From Hyaloscypha bicolor E (lineage: Eukaryota; Ascomycota; Leotiomycetes; Helotiales; Hyaloscyphaceae), in the NCBI RefSeq assembly GCF_002865645.1, contig NW_020194619.1, forward strand, positions 1,834,442 to 1,898,441: 64,000 nucleotides of DNA. The letters are read 5' to 3'. The position numbers and the translations under genes are program-made. How positions within the stretch are numbered: the stretch's first letter is position 1; each line of letters opens with the position of its first letter. Under the pieces are notes generated by a model, which saw only the letters and a program-made list of their open reading frames with translations, had not been told where the DNA came from and ran no database searches. Shown piece after piece: positions 1 through 9,686 of this stretch.

Positions 1-1
1 C

Positions 2-202
2 ATGCACCTCAGAGTCACAGAAGAGGCTGAGATGGTGGGCTTGGACATCGATCAATTCTTCGATGAGCAGATTGGCGATTGGGGAATGTTTGAGGAGATG
101 GATCGGAGGAAGATGGCGATGGAGATCAGTGCTCCAACAACTCCGCCAATGCAGGAGGTTCAGGAGCCGGTCGATGGAGAGAAGAAGGTTGCAAGTGTAT
201 GA
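2..202 (+). CDS. 3' end of a probable ammonium transporter (Amt/Mep family), partial
   Basis: This is an open frame entering from the left edge and ending at TGA 200-202. Only about 66 C-terminal residues are visible, beginning HLRVTEEAEMVGLDIDQ. Fungal Amt/Mep ammonium permeases carry a cytosolic tail after the eleventh membrane helix with the pattern LR-x-(S/T)-E-x-E-x-x-G-x-D, and this piece matches it; the tail then runs FFDEQIGDWGMFEEM and ends in a low-complexity Pro/Glu stretch. The family imports ammonium at the plasma membrane, and the tail is regulatory. No membrane segment is inside the window, so the call rests on this short motif alone. The internal ATG at position 2 is not a start, merely the edge of the window. 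The alternative is an unrelated acidic C-terminus. Confidence 0.45.
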   Translation: MHLRVTEEAEMVGLDIDQFFDEQIGDWGMFEEMDRRKMAMEISAPTTPPMQEVQEPVDGEKKVASV

Positions 203-1719
203 GCATTTAAGCACGAGCTTGAGTCATACATGAATTATTCAATTAGACTAGACCTTCTTTGCTTTTAATTTCGGTTATGCAAATATATACACTCTCCCAG
301 GCTTTGCCGTTGGCGTATGTTCGAAGAAGTCACTTTGATACCTCATCATTATTGCTAGGCCTGACTGATTTGTTACTGGGAACATTTTCCGAAAGAGACT
401 AGTTCGCCTCCATAAGAAATCGTGCCTTGGGTATTACACAAATCATCACATTTCAACGCACTTCATTTGGGAGGCGGGCTGTGGGAGATTAAGTTGTTCA
501 AAGGAACAAATACAAAGGGCGGGGCACCTAGTTGGATTAGGTTGAATATGAAAGTCTGAGCATATATCCATTGTTCGTGACTTAATTACAGCATCGTCCA
601 CCATTCGCGCAGAGCTACATTTCCATCGCTAAATCCCTTCCTCGCCAATTCAGGGGCTCCGTTCAGCCCAACAAGCGAGAAAATTATCTGTCCCATGCTA
701 TCACCATTCGTCCTACTCTTGAGAAGCCTCGAAACGGCGATCCAGACCTAGGAGCGAAACTCCGAGAAGTAGAAACAGACTGTTAGTCCCTTTGCCCCGA
801 AGGCAATGGCGGGACCATCTTCTTTCCTCCTTGAGCGTCATTGCGGCGGAAGTATTCATGCGTGGAATTCCTATGCACGAGGAAAATCACTAATCATTTT
901 TTCGTCTGGATTTGGAATTCGCACAGGGGGAGTTGGAAAGACCGGCGGTAGAGATGGGTTGATATCCCCTTTCCCCCAGTCACGTGGTTCGAGACTTGCC
1001 GATTAGATTCGAGAAAGTCAGCGGGAACACCTTCAACAAGCTTACTAAAGCGATTATACGGAACGATTTTATCTAGCAGTAGCAATGGACATTCAACCCA
1101 GAGGATATTTCAACAGAAAGTGTATCTTTTCCCTGATTGCGAGGTTGCTGTATAGTCTTCACACTCGTCAATCTACCACACTTTCGGGTATTCTGCCCGA
1201 CCCCCTTCAGCAAAGCGACTACTTATGCTATGTAACCTCTTCGTTTAGCTCAGCAAGGATCTCCCATATTCTCCCTCTTGTTTAAATCGATCAACAATAA
1301 AAAGGGGGGTGACAAATGCACCTCCGAAGCCTCACATGGCGGCTTGTCTCAGCAAGGACAATTGCTAGGAGAATCCTTTTGAGCCGTTTCGGAGAGTTTG
1401 CACCGCCAATCGCTTCCCCCCTTTTCCCACTGCCAAGAAAATATCCCACGAGTAAAGCACAAATGTGAAGCTGCGCCCAAATGCAATCATACAACGGTTC
1501 AGGGTCGCAGCATTGCACCAAAGGAGAAATCTTTCCGATCCCCTACGTGATACTCCTGTAAAACCCTATCTTCCTGGGGGCCAGATCCTCTGAAATCCTC
1601 CCTCTTTTCCTTATCAATGCTACCTCGTAGTTGTTCGACTCCACCATGATGTCTATTTATAACTGTATACTCCTTTGGCTAGAATACTGACCCCCAAAAT
1701 TCCCCAACGCTAAATTGGA
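203..1719. other. Intergenic stretch, no gene recognised
   Basis: About 1.5 kb in which the open frames are short, lack a family signature and overlap on both strands. I see no repeat with ends and no RNA gene. It presumably holds the terminator of the gene at the left edge and regulatory sequence. Confidence 0.5.
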
Positions 1720-2333
1720 TCATCTTCACGAATCCGCCTCCGGTTAATGAGTCCGCAAGCTGAAGGTTGAATTTCGCGGCGGGGCAATTGTTGGACGCCT
1801 GGATCAAGCGGGCCTGAAGGATTGATTTCGCTCAGACTCACAGGTGGTCCGCAGAAGGTCGCTATTGCGCCGTTAATGGCCAACGATACGTTTTTCACAC
1901 CAGCGAATTCGGACTTTGCAATTGATCTTGCAGCGAAACCGACGACATCTTCTTCGACTTCTACGCCCAGTAGTACACCGATGGACTACTATCCGACGTT
2001 TAGCACTCCTTCATCGAGTCCAACGCCAACTCCTAGCACCACACCGCCGCCAGCAAGCGGAGGCCTCAGTGTTGGTGCAAAGCTGGAATTAGTGCTGGGT
2101 CCGGAGCTGTCGGGCTTGCTCTTCTTGTCCTGATTGGTATTCTGATTTTCCGGCGATGCAAGAGATCTGCGGCAACCTGGGTGCAGGCCGAAGACAAGAC
2201 GCTGACCGCGGACGAAAAGGAAGAGCTGAAACGTTTGAGGAGGACTGCTGTTGCTGAGCTGGGATCAACTCCAGCATCCGTGACTCACGAAATGGCGGGA
2301 GGGGAAAGAGAAGAACTCGAGGCACTGAGGTGA
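1720..2333 (+). pseudogene. Frameshifted Ser/Thr-rich single-pass membrane protein
   Basis: The reading frame from about 1770 encodes a beta-rich segment (ISLRLTGGPQKVAIAPLM) followed by a Ser/Thr/Pro-rich stalk (residues such as TSSSTSTPSSTP) and then GGLSVGAK. At about 2080-2083 the frame is lost by one base, and the neighbouring frame continues without a gap: AGISAGSGAVGLALLVLIGI, a Gly/Ala-led membrane helix, then FRRCK and a charged cytosolic tail ending at TGA 2331-2333. This order (ectodomain, Ser/Thr stalk, AG-rich helix, basic stop-transfer, tail) is typical of fungal Mid2/WSC-like or Kre9/KNH-like surface proteins. No good start codon or signal peptide is found; fragments around 1700-1770 in another frame (IIFTNPPPVNE) hint at the missing N-terminus. 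A single sequencing error could also explain the frameshift. Confidence 0.5.
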
Positions 2334-2679
2334 CAGGGGATGCTCTATGAGAAGTGATGTCGAATTGCGGAGATGTGGTGATTGGTTCTGGTGTATATAT
2401 TCATCGTTGGCCTTCTGCAAGCCTTATAACCTTGAGACCCTGGATGCTAGGTAAATCGAGAATTTGCATAATTTGTCCGTACAATCGATTCCTTTTCTTC
2501 CTTGAACCAAGGCCGAGAGTAAGGCCTTGTTAGCAACTGCACATGATGGAGCAAATATGTTGTGAGCTGAGTGACGGAATTAATCCTGCCTGGGTACAGA
2601 ATCGCGGCATAATCTTGAACCAGCGGGTTCCCCAACGCCAATATTTCGAGACCTTATCGTATGTCCATCATCTAGCACC

Positions 2680-3999
2680 TCATTTCAAAGGCCGCAAATC
2701 ACCCGCTAGTACTCTAAAAGACCACTCCATTGACCAAGCCCAATCTAGAAGTACCATCTCCGCAATGCCTGCAACAGAAGTCACAGTTACCCTGTTGCCC
2801 TCTGCGATCAACCAATACCATGAAGCCACCACACTGAATCAATCACCTTGAGTAATGATAAATTGCGAGTCAATAGCGCTAGCGCACGAGCGTCTTTCAG
2901 TTCGATAAGTCCGAGGAATCTTCCTGGAAGCCTAAGGGGCATTATTGCCACTTCTCGCTGAAGAGGCACTTGAGGTCCTCCATTACAGATAGAGAGGTAC
3001 ATCGATGCTAGCTCTGCGATAGCCTCTGCGTGAACTAGCTTGTCGCTTGAGTTTGCGTCTTCTCGCCGAAGGTTGCTGAGAAGCTTGCCAGGTCTTCTTG
3101 GCTGCTGAGCAAGAATGGGTCGATGCAAGCCACTTCTACAGTATCCTCTGCCGGTGTCTTTTCGACATAGCAAAGGTACCCTGAGCCGGCTGGCCAGGGG
3201 TACATCTGCTCAAGGAGGACCTGGATTTCTTGAGCCATGTAATAAGTTTGCAAATAAAGCTCGTATGGTTCTTTGTCGCTGTGTGCAGCAAGCCATGTGT
3301 GGTGCGTAATCCGGATCGCTGTTGCAGGCACTGCCTCCGCAAATGTCTTGTCCACTTCACTCAGCGCCTTTCGGTGATTCCTAATTACTCAGTCAAAGTA
3401 ATATCCAGCTGCATATGAGAGCCACGGTTCTGTTCTTCTGGGGCAAGTGCTCAATGATGTAGGGCCGAGATACCTGTTAAATCACTGAGGACTGGATCGG
3501 ATTAGAATTCGAGTTTTGGTATGTCAATGGACCACACATAGTTTGCTTTTCGAGAATTTCCATCTGGCAGTTCCTTGCATGTGGATGTAGTGTAATGGTG
3601 CATGAGGTAATTCCAAAACCCGTTGTTCTTTTGAGTGGCTGATTCCAGCGGGCTTGGTAAAGATCGATATTCCAACAGACGTGAGATCGGCGACGACGGC
3701 CAACTGAAATGCTGTTGTTGTTCTTTTTCGGTAATTCAAAGAAGTGCTCGAAATCGTCACTTGCTAGGCATGGGTATCATCTAGAGTAATTGCCACAAAG
3801 AGGGTGCTTTTCATCACACTGTGGCCTTTGAGCGTATGCTCTCGAATTGGGAAGAGCGTGATTCTCTACTCACCTTTACCTTCCTTGCTTTACAAGTTCT
3901 ACATCTCGTTCTGCTCTTCTTGAACGCTCTCCTGAGGGGCGGGAAAATGTGATCTTCGTGCGGAGGAGTTGAAGCGAACGTAGTGTCAAAAGTCAACAT
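2680..3999 (-). pseudogene. Decayed Zn2Cys6 transcription factor with fungal-specific C-terminal domain
   Basis: On the minus strand the start MLTFDTTF at 3999 leads to the binuclear zinc cluster TRCRTCKARKVK, an intron (donor GTGAGT), then CDEKHPLCGN-Y. The sixth-ligand region is damaged: the expected second Cys of the CxNC pair is Tyr, and the next Arg codon is TGA. Further downstream the family core is readable in pieces: MHHYTTSTCKELPDG, VWSIDIPKLEF-stop-SDPVL, LTGISALHH, then after a frameshift KALSEVDKTFAEAVPATAIR and THHTWLAAHS, then QVLLEQMYPWPAGSGYL, and after another shift FLGLIELKDARALALL and VIDSVWWLHG, with a possible last intron and a TGA at 2680-2682. This order matches UPC2-like regulators with a DUF3468/fungal_trans_2 domain. 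Several stops are C-to-T type. The gene cannot make a functional protein. Confidence 0.75.
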
Positions 4000-4336
4000 T
4001 CAGGTGCTGTCGTTTGGTGTCTTCCAAGACCAAGGACGCACGCTCAGGTAGGTACGTATGCCAACTAGGAGGATATTGGAGAAGAAGGAGTTGTTTGCCT
4101 GACATCACGTTCTGGAATGAAGGTTCAGCTTCGTTTTCGAGTGACGAGGGTGGTACTAGTTAGCTCCATTGGCAAGATCCTTAGGGAATGAAACTCAGTC
4201 CGTGAAGCTAAGTTTGCCCTTGGAGTCTTGGAAGACAGTGGATCTTGTCCTCCAGTCGGGATAATGGGTTCTGTTTCTGGCGGAGGGGCAACTATAGAAA
4301 TGGCAAGAAATGGGAACGCTGATGGAAAGGGCAATG

Positions 4337-4832
4337 TAAAACGAACCCCCCTCCCTCCCCCCCGGGGGTGTCGATTGGGGGCCGGACTAACCTAAAGCAG
4401 TGAGGAACACCAAAAAAACTAGTTTTCCTTTAAGTTTAATTTACTATATAAAGAATTATTATAATTTAATTATTTTTTTACATTATAGAAAGCCAGATTA
4501 TAAGCTAATATGACATAAAAATTTTATTATATAATAATTAGTGGACTTAAGAAAATTTAAAGAAGGTAAGGAAAGTCGGAATTTTCAAGGTACTATGAGA
4601 GCCTGAAAATTTAGTGATTAAGCGCCTGGAACTAATTTACCTCGTAAGCAATAATCGCCTCGCCCATTCTACGCCCCAAATTAGAGCTCTTACATACAAG
4701 CCTCCTTATACCTATATTAGGAAATCTGATTCAAGAGAAGGGCTTAAGTAAGTACAAGCAACTATTTAGGCATTATTAAAACTCTAAAATCCATTGATAC
4801 GCCTAATCGACACCCGTGGGGGTGTCGTTTTA
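4337..4832. mobile_element. AT-rich non-autonomous element with terminal inverted repeats (MITE-like)
   Basis: The two ends are inverted copies: the left end (4337-4376) starts TAAAACGA, continues through a C-rich run and ends GGGTGTCGATT; the right end (4805-4832) reads AATCGACACCCGTGGGGGTG then TCGTTTTA. Both ends are bordered by TA, the target duplication of Tc1/mariner-type elements. Each end also contains an internal GGGTGTCG/CGACACCC palindrome. The roughly 430 bp between the ends are extremely AT-rich and carry no open frame, as expected for an old copy hit by RIP or an internally deleted derivative. The left C-tract is longer than the right one, so the ends are not identical. Confidence 0.75.
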
Positions 4833-5462
4833 CATTTTCCCCAGGATTGACTAATCATATCTTGACGAATCCATGGGCCTCGCTCGTAAATCACGTGCGG
4901 CTGAGTATGGATGGAGGAACTACCTGTCAGTAACTTTCCGAAAGGCTGCTGTAAGCATCGCGTTTAGAAGGTCCTCTGAGTGTCTCAGCCTTTGACTCAG
5001 CTATGCGGAGTTAGACGATCATTTGGGTTCAAAGTCCGTAAAGGAACGTTGTTTCTGGCTTATAAAATATACAATGCGTGCTGACTGCAACGTGGCAGAT
5101 TTATTGGAATTCCAAAAGAGCAATAAGATACAAAACACAAAAGGCTCCGCCATACGGGTTCGTAAGGTTGATGCAAGGCTGGCTTGGCGTTTGAATCTGT
5201 AAGTATAACATACCGGTCGTTGTTGATTGGATTCTTCGGATAGGACCTGCATTCCCGTATTGTAGCTTTAGTGAGGCCAATAAAGTTAGCAGATTGATTT
5301 CTCAAAAATGGGGATGAAGGAGAGAAGAGAAAGTGAGACTTGAATTTAACTTTATTTCACGTGACCCAGCCTTGCCGATTTCTCCACTTTTATTTTCGCT
5401 GCCTTCAACCTGGAGATTCCTCCACCTCTCATCGACACTTCAACTCCACCTCCCACACAACC
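4833..5462. other. Upstream region of the PRP1/PRP6 gene
   Basis: No gene is seen. Pyrimidine-rich sequence at about 5350-5462 immediately precedes the ATG and is a plausible 5' UTR of the splicing-factor gene. Confidence 0.4.
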
Positions 5463-8390
5463 ATGGCTGGACGCCGAGACTTCCTGAACCAGCCCGCGCC
5501 CGAGAACTATGTCGCTGGTCTTGGTCGTGGTGCCACAGGATTTACAACCCGTTCAGATCTTGGTCCGGCGCGTGAAGGCCCAAGTGAAGACCAGATCAAG
5601 GAAGCTCTCGCAAAGCGGGCCGCCCAGCTCGGAGCTGCTGCACCAACCGCGTACGGTGCACCCGAGAAGAAGGAAGAGGACGACGATGATGAGCGGTTTC
5701 AGGATCCAGAGAACGAAGTCGGGTTATTCGCTGGCGGGGCATACGACAAAGATGACGATGAGGCGGATCGCATCTACCAGGAGGTAGACGAGAAGATGGA
5801 CAGGAGGCGGAAAGCTAGAAGGTTGGTCTCTCCACCCCCTTTGTATTACCCCTTCATCCCCATTGCAGATGGTTTATCATATATGCGTATAGATGAACAG
5901 ATTACCGACGTTTCTACCTACAGGGAAGCACGCGAGCAAGCAGAGCGAGAGGAGTACGAGCGGAACAACCCGAAGATTCAACAACAGTTCGCGGACCTAA
6001 AACGAGCTTTAAGTACTGTTAGCGATGAGGATTGGGCGAATTTGCCAGAGGTTGGCGATCTCACAGGAAAGAATCGGAGGGCCAAGCAGGCTTTGAGACA
6101 GAGGTTCTATGCTGTGCCAGACAGTGTTATTGCTGGAGCACGAGACTCGACCGAACTCGGTACCACAGTTGCAGATGAAGGCCCGTCTGGAGGAGATGGT
6201 CCGGATGGTACGATGACGAACTTTGCGGACATTGGAGCGGCAAGAGACAAGGTTTTGAAAGTCAAACTTGATCAAGCTTCTCAAGGAACGGACTCTGTTG
6301 CTGGCAGCGCAACAAATATCGACCCTAAGGGTTACCTAACGAGCCTTGCGAAGTCACAGATTCAAGAAGGGGAGGCACAAGTTGGTGATATTAACAGAGC
6401 TCGAGTCCTACTAGAATCCGTCATCCGAACAAATCCTAAGCATGGTCCTGGATGGATTGCTGCTGCAAGATTGGAAGAGCTGGCTGGAAAGACAGTGGCA
6501 GCTCGAAATGTTATTGCACGAGGATGCGAGTTTTGTCCGAAGAACGAAGATGTCTGGCTGGAGAATATCCGACTAAATGACAATCATAACGCCAAGATCA
6601 TTGCTGCGAACGCGATCAAGAACAATGACCATTCGGTGCGACTCTGGGTGGAAGCTATGAATCTGGAGTCAGAGTCCAGAGCGAAGAAGCGAGTCATCCG
6701 ACACGCGTTAGATCACATCCCTCAATCAGTTATGCTCTGGAAGGAAGCAGTCAACCTGGAGGAAGATCCCGATGATGCTCGACTTCTACTTGCGAAAGCT
6801 ACTGAGATTATACCCCTTTCAGTCGAACTTTGGCTAGCTCTTGCACGACTTGAGAGTGCCGAGAATGCGCAAAAGATCCTGAACAAGGCTCGCAAAGCCA
6901 TCCCCACGTCGCACGAGATTTGGATTGCCGCAGCTCGGCTGCAGGAGCAGACGGGCAACTACAAAATCAATGTGATGAAACGTGCCGTTCTCGCACTTGC
7001 GAAAGAATCAGCAATGCTGAAAAGAGAGGAATGGATTACTGAGGCTGAGAAATGCGAGGAAGAGGGCGCTATCATGACCTGTGCCAATATCATTCAGGAA
7101 ACTCTCGGATGGACACTCGATGAAGACGATGATCGAAAGGACATTTGGATGGAAGATGCACGAGCCAGTATCGGACGTGGAAAGTATGAGACTGCCCGTG
7201 CAATCTATGCCTATGCCCTTCGAGTTTTCGTGAACAGCAGAAAGTTGTGGTTGGCGGCGGCGGATTTTGAAAAGAATCACGGCACGAAAGACGCACTGTG
7301 GCAAATGCTGGAGAAAGCAGTTGAAGCATGCCCCCAGAGCGAAGTTCTGTGGATGATGCTAGCTAAGGAGAAATGGCAAGCTGGAGAAATTAACAATGCA
7401 AGACGAGTCCTCGGCCGGGCCTTCAAACAAAATCCCAACAATGAGGACATTTGGCTCGCAGCTGTCAAGTTAGAGGCTGAAAATAACCAACCCGAACAAG
7501 CTCGCGACCTCCTCACAACAGCACGACAAGAAGCCCCTACCGACCGAGTTTGGATGAAAAGTGCGGCTTTCGAACGCCAATTGGGTGATGCTGAAGCTGC
7601 GCTTGACTTGGTCAACCAGGCACTTCAGTTATTTCCCGCTGCTGCTAAGCTATGGATGATGAAGGGCCAGATATACCAAGGCGAAGGGAAGCTGCCGCAA
7701 GCTCGCGAGGCGTACGGAACAGGAACCAAAGCATGCCCCAAATCGGTACCACTTTGGCTGCTGTACTCGCGCCTGGAAGAGAAGGCTGGCAATACTGTCA
7801 AATCCCGTGGTATACTTGACCGAGCACGACTGGCAATACCCAAATCACCTGAACTTTGGACCGAATCGGTACGTATCGAGCGACGAGCAAACAACATTAG
7901 CCAAGCCAAGAACCTCATGGCGCAAGCTTTGCAACAAGTTCCCAACAGCGGCCTTCTTTACAGCGAATCCATTTGGCACCTCGAACCGCGGACCCAACGA
8001 AAGCCGCGGGCCTTGGAGGCAATCAAGAAGGTCGACAATGACCCCATCCTGTTCGTTACAATCGCGCGAATATTCTGGGGCGAGAGAAGATTAGAAAAGG
8101 CACAAAATTGGTTCGAGAAGGCAATTCTACTTGATAGTGATTTGGGTGATACCTGGGCTTGGTACTACAAGTTCTTGTTGCAGCATGGAACTGAAGTAGG
8201 TTTCTGGCGGTACGATAGGCGGTTCAACGCTAATATTGCTACTCAGGAAAAACGAGCCGATGTAGTAGCGAAGTGCATCCTCAGTGAGCCCAGACACGGC
8301 GAAATCTGGCAGAGTGTAGCGAAGGAGCCGAAAAATGCGGGGAAGAACTTGGAGGAGATTCTCAAGATCGTGGTTGGCAAGTTGGAGTAA
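5463..8390 (+). CDS. prp1: Pre-mRNA-splicing factor PRP1/PRP6 (U5 / tri-snRNP HAT-repeat protein)
   Basis: This protein bridges U5 and U4/U6 in the spliceosomal tri-snRNP in the nucleus. It starts MAGRRDFLNQPAPENYVAGL, the PRP1 N-terminal domain, followed by an acidic stretch (EEDDDDERFQDPENE) and RRRKARREAREQAEREEYER. From about residue 280 to the end there are HAT/TPR-type repeats with recurring W-x-x-x-A-x-x-E signatures (DVWLENIRL, ELWLALARLE, KLWLAAADFE, DIWLAAVKLE, PLWLLYSRLE). The open frame runs through a 102-nt intron (5822-5923, donor GTTGGT, acceptor CTACAG) whose length is a multiple of three; removing it restores the conserved ARREAREQ join. The product is then 941 aa, the usual length. 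An upstream in-frame ATG is less likely, as ACCATGG at 5463 is a good start context and begins the family domain. Intact. Confidence 0.96.
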   Translation: MAGRRDFLNQPAPENYVAGLGRGATGFTTRSDLGPAREGPSEDQIKEALAKRAAQLGAAAPTAYGAPEKKEEDDDDERFQDPENEVGLFAGGAYDKDDDEADRIYQEVDEKMDRRRKARRLVSPPPLYYPFIPIADGLSYMRIDEQITDVSTYREAREQAEREEYERNNPKIQQQFADLKRALSTVSDEDWANLPEVGDLTGKNRRAKQALRQRFYAVPDSVIAGARDSTELGTTVADEGPSGGDGPDGTMTNFADIGAARDKVLKVKLDQASQGTDSVAGSATNIDPKGYLTSLAKSQIQEGEAQVGDINRARVLLESVIRTNPKHGPGWIAAARLEELAGKTVAARNVIARGCEFCPKNEDVWLENIRLNDNHNAKIIAANAIKNNDHSVRLWVEAMNLESESRAKKRVIRHALDHIPQSVMLWKEAVNLEEDPDDARLLLAKATEIIPLSVELWLALARLESAENAQKILNKARKAIPTSHEIWIAAARLQEQTGNYKINVMKRAVLALAKESAMLKREEWITEAEKCEEEGAIMTCANIIQETLGWTLDEDDDRKDIWMEDARASIGRGKYETARAIYAYALRVFVNSRKLWLAAADFEKNHGTKDALWQMLEKAVEACPQSEVLWMMLAKEKWQAGEINNARRVLGRAFKQNPNNEDIWLAAVKLEAENNQPEQARDLLTTARQEAPTDRVWMKSAAFERQLGDAEAALDLVNQALQLFPAAAKLWMMKGQIYQGEGKLPQAREAYGTGTKACPKSVPLWLLYSRLEEKAGNTVKSRGILDRARLAIPKSPELWTESVRIERRANNISQAKNLMAQALQQVPNSGLLYSESIWHLEPRTQRKPRALEAIKKVDNDPILFVTIARIFWGERRLEKAQNWFEKAILLDSDLGDTWAWYYKFLLQHGTEVGFWRYDRRFNANIATQEKRADVVAKCILSEPRHGEIWQSVAKEPKNAGKNLEEILKIVVGKLE

Positions 8391-8745
8391 AAAGGCGCAA
8401 GGATAGTGTATCATAATAAAGGGTTGGGTCGCTGCTTCCCAAAAGGGTTGCAAAGGGCAAGCAATATGACTTGACGTTCAATAGCCGTCATCTTCTATGT
8501 TCCTATTTTGTATTCATCGTTTTCACGGCCCCGTTAGACTCATTGCGCAATGCCCATTGTCTGGATGCGGAATCCCACTTTCGCAATGATTCTTTGTTGC
8601 CCAAGCCACACCGCTTCTGCACCTTTCGGCCTTCGTTATGGGAGAAATTGTAATCCCGAGCAAATACCCAAACCTGCTTTGGCCTCAAGTCTCCCTAAAA
8701 ATTGCCCAGCTCTAGTTTTGGCTTGATCGGGGGGTGGTCGTCAAC
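8391..8745. other. 3' flank of the splicing-factor gene
   Basis: No gene is seen. AATAAA-like sequence (ATAATAAAGG) lies at about 8413, about 25 bases after the stop codon, and could serve as the polyadenylation signal of the splicing-factor gene. Confidence 0.4.
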
Positions 8746-9544
8746 ATGTGGGAAGACGCAACAGACCAGCTTCTGCCCAAAGGTAATGGATTATTTCCTC
8801 AACTCTTCTATGCAACATTTAACTCTGATTTTACGCAGACCAGAGAAGAACCACCGGGCGAACAAAACTAGCACAGAAATACAGCTACCCCATCGGCACA
8901 ATCGACGCCCACAACACACGATTCCCCCTGTCTTACCGCCATTCCCCACCTCCCTCCACAATTTCAAACAGCGAATGACCATCTTGCCTTTCACGAACGC
9001 CTGTACGCCTAATTCCAAGAATTCTAGGACCTAGACTTCGCCACAATTCCAGGACTGATCAACGCGTTCTTGCCACCAACAGACCAGATACCAGGGTCTG
9101 AGAGATTGAGATTGAATTGATAGTTAATGCGTGTGCGTGAGAAGAGAGGGGTGTGTGGCGCTCCGACCGAGGGGTATTGTAAGTTTGGGAAGGAGGAGAT
9201 GGCGAGAGATAAGGAGATTGAGTAGGAGGCGGAGGAGTGTGAAGGATTGATGAAGCAAGCGCTCGATGATAGTGGGATTGATATTAATGGAAGCTTCTAT
9301 TTGAAAAGTTGGAGGAGCTGGAGGGTGATGGTTTGGGCATTGAGTTGAGCGCGCTTGGTTTAGTGGGAGTCGAGTCTTGAGGGTAGGAAAGAATCCCAGT
9401 GGACTGGTTTATGTTCCCCGTGGCTCCATATGACAGAAAGAGGTACGATGGTTTCAGGGATCCCATTTTCTTGATTTGGGCAGAGAAACAAGTGTTCCAT
9501 GCGCATAAAAGGCCAAACCCTCATATGTTCAAGCGGCAAAATTG
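8746..9544 (+). pseudogene. Relic of an unidentified protein-coding gene
   Basis: Protein-like sequence can be read across three frames. An ATG at 8746 gives MWEDATDQLLPK and a possible intron (GTAATG to TACGCAG, about 8785-8838). Two frames are then used in turn: QKYSYPIGTIDAHNTRFPLS, and then HLPPQFQTANDHLAFHERLY followed by stop, FQEF, stop, DLDFATIPGLINAFLPP ending at TGA 9118-9120. Later pieces are KFGKEEMARDKEIE-stop-EAEECEG and VDWFMFPVAPYDRKRYDGF followed by RDPIFLIWAEKQ to about 9544. The three stops in the 8839-9120 exon (TAG, TAA, TAG) are each one C-to-T step from CAG or CAA. I do not recognise the family. The alternative is chance open sequence, but the repeated restoration of protein-like text by simple frame changes argues for a decayed gene. 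Confidence 0.4.
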
Positions 9545-9686
9545 ACGAAGGTATCTCTCAACCAAATTAGGTATTAATTGCCGTCTGCAATCTATGAAAT
9601 TTATGTCCCTTAAAAATCCAGCCACATCCCTAAGCTACCCCTCATCTCCCAAGAAAGCTGAAAACTCCGAATTGTCTTTAAAGCGT

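Noticed and set aside
5340..5462. Upstream in-frame extension of the PRP1/PRP6 frame
   Set aside because: The conserved protein begins at MAGRRDF (5463) in a good start context; the upstream residues are unlike the family and derive from leader sequence.
5822..5923. In-frame 34-codon insertion in PRP1/PRP6
   Set aside because: It has GT and CTACAG borders, and removing it restores the conserved ARREAREQ sequence, so it is an intron rather than a protein insertion.
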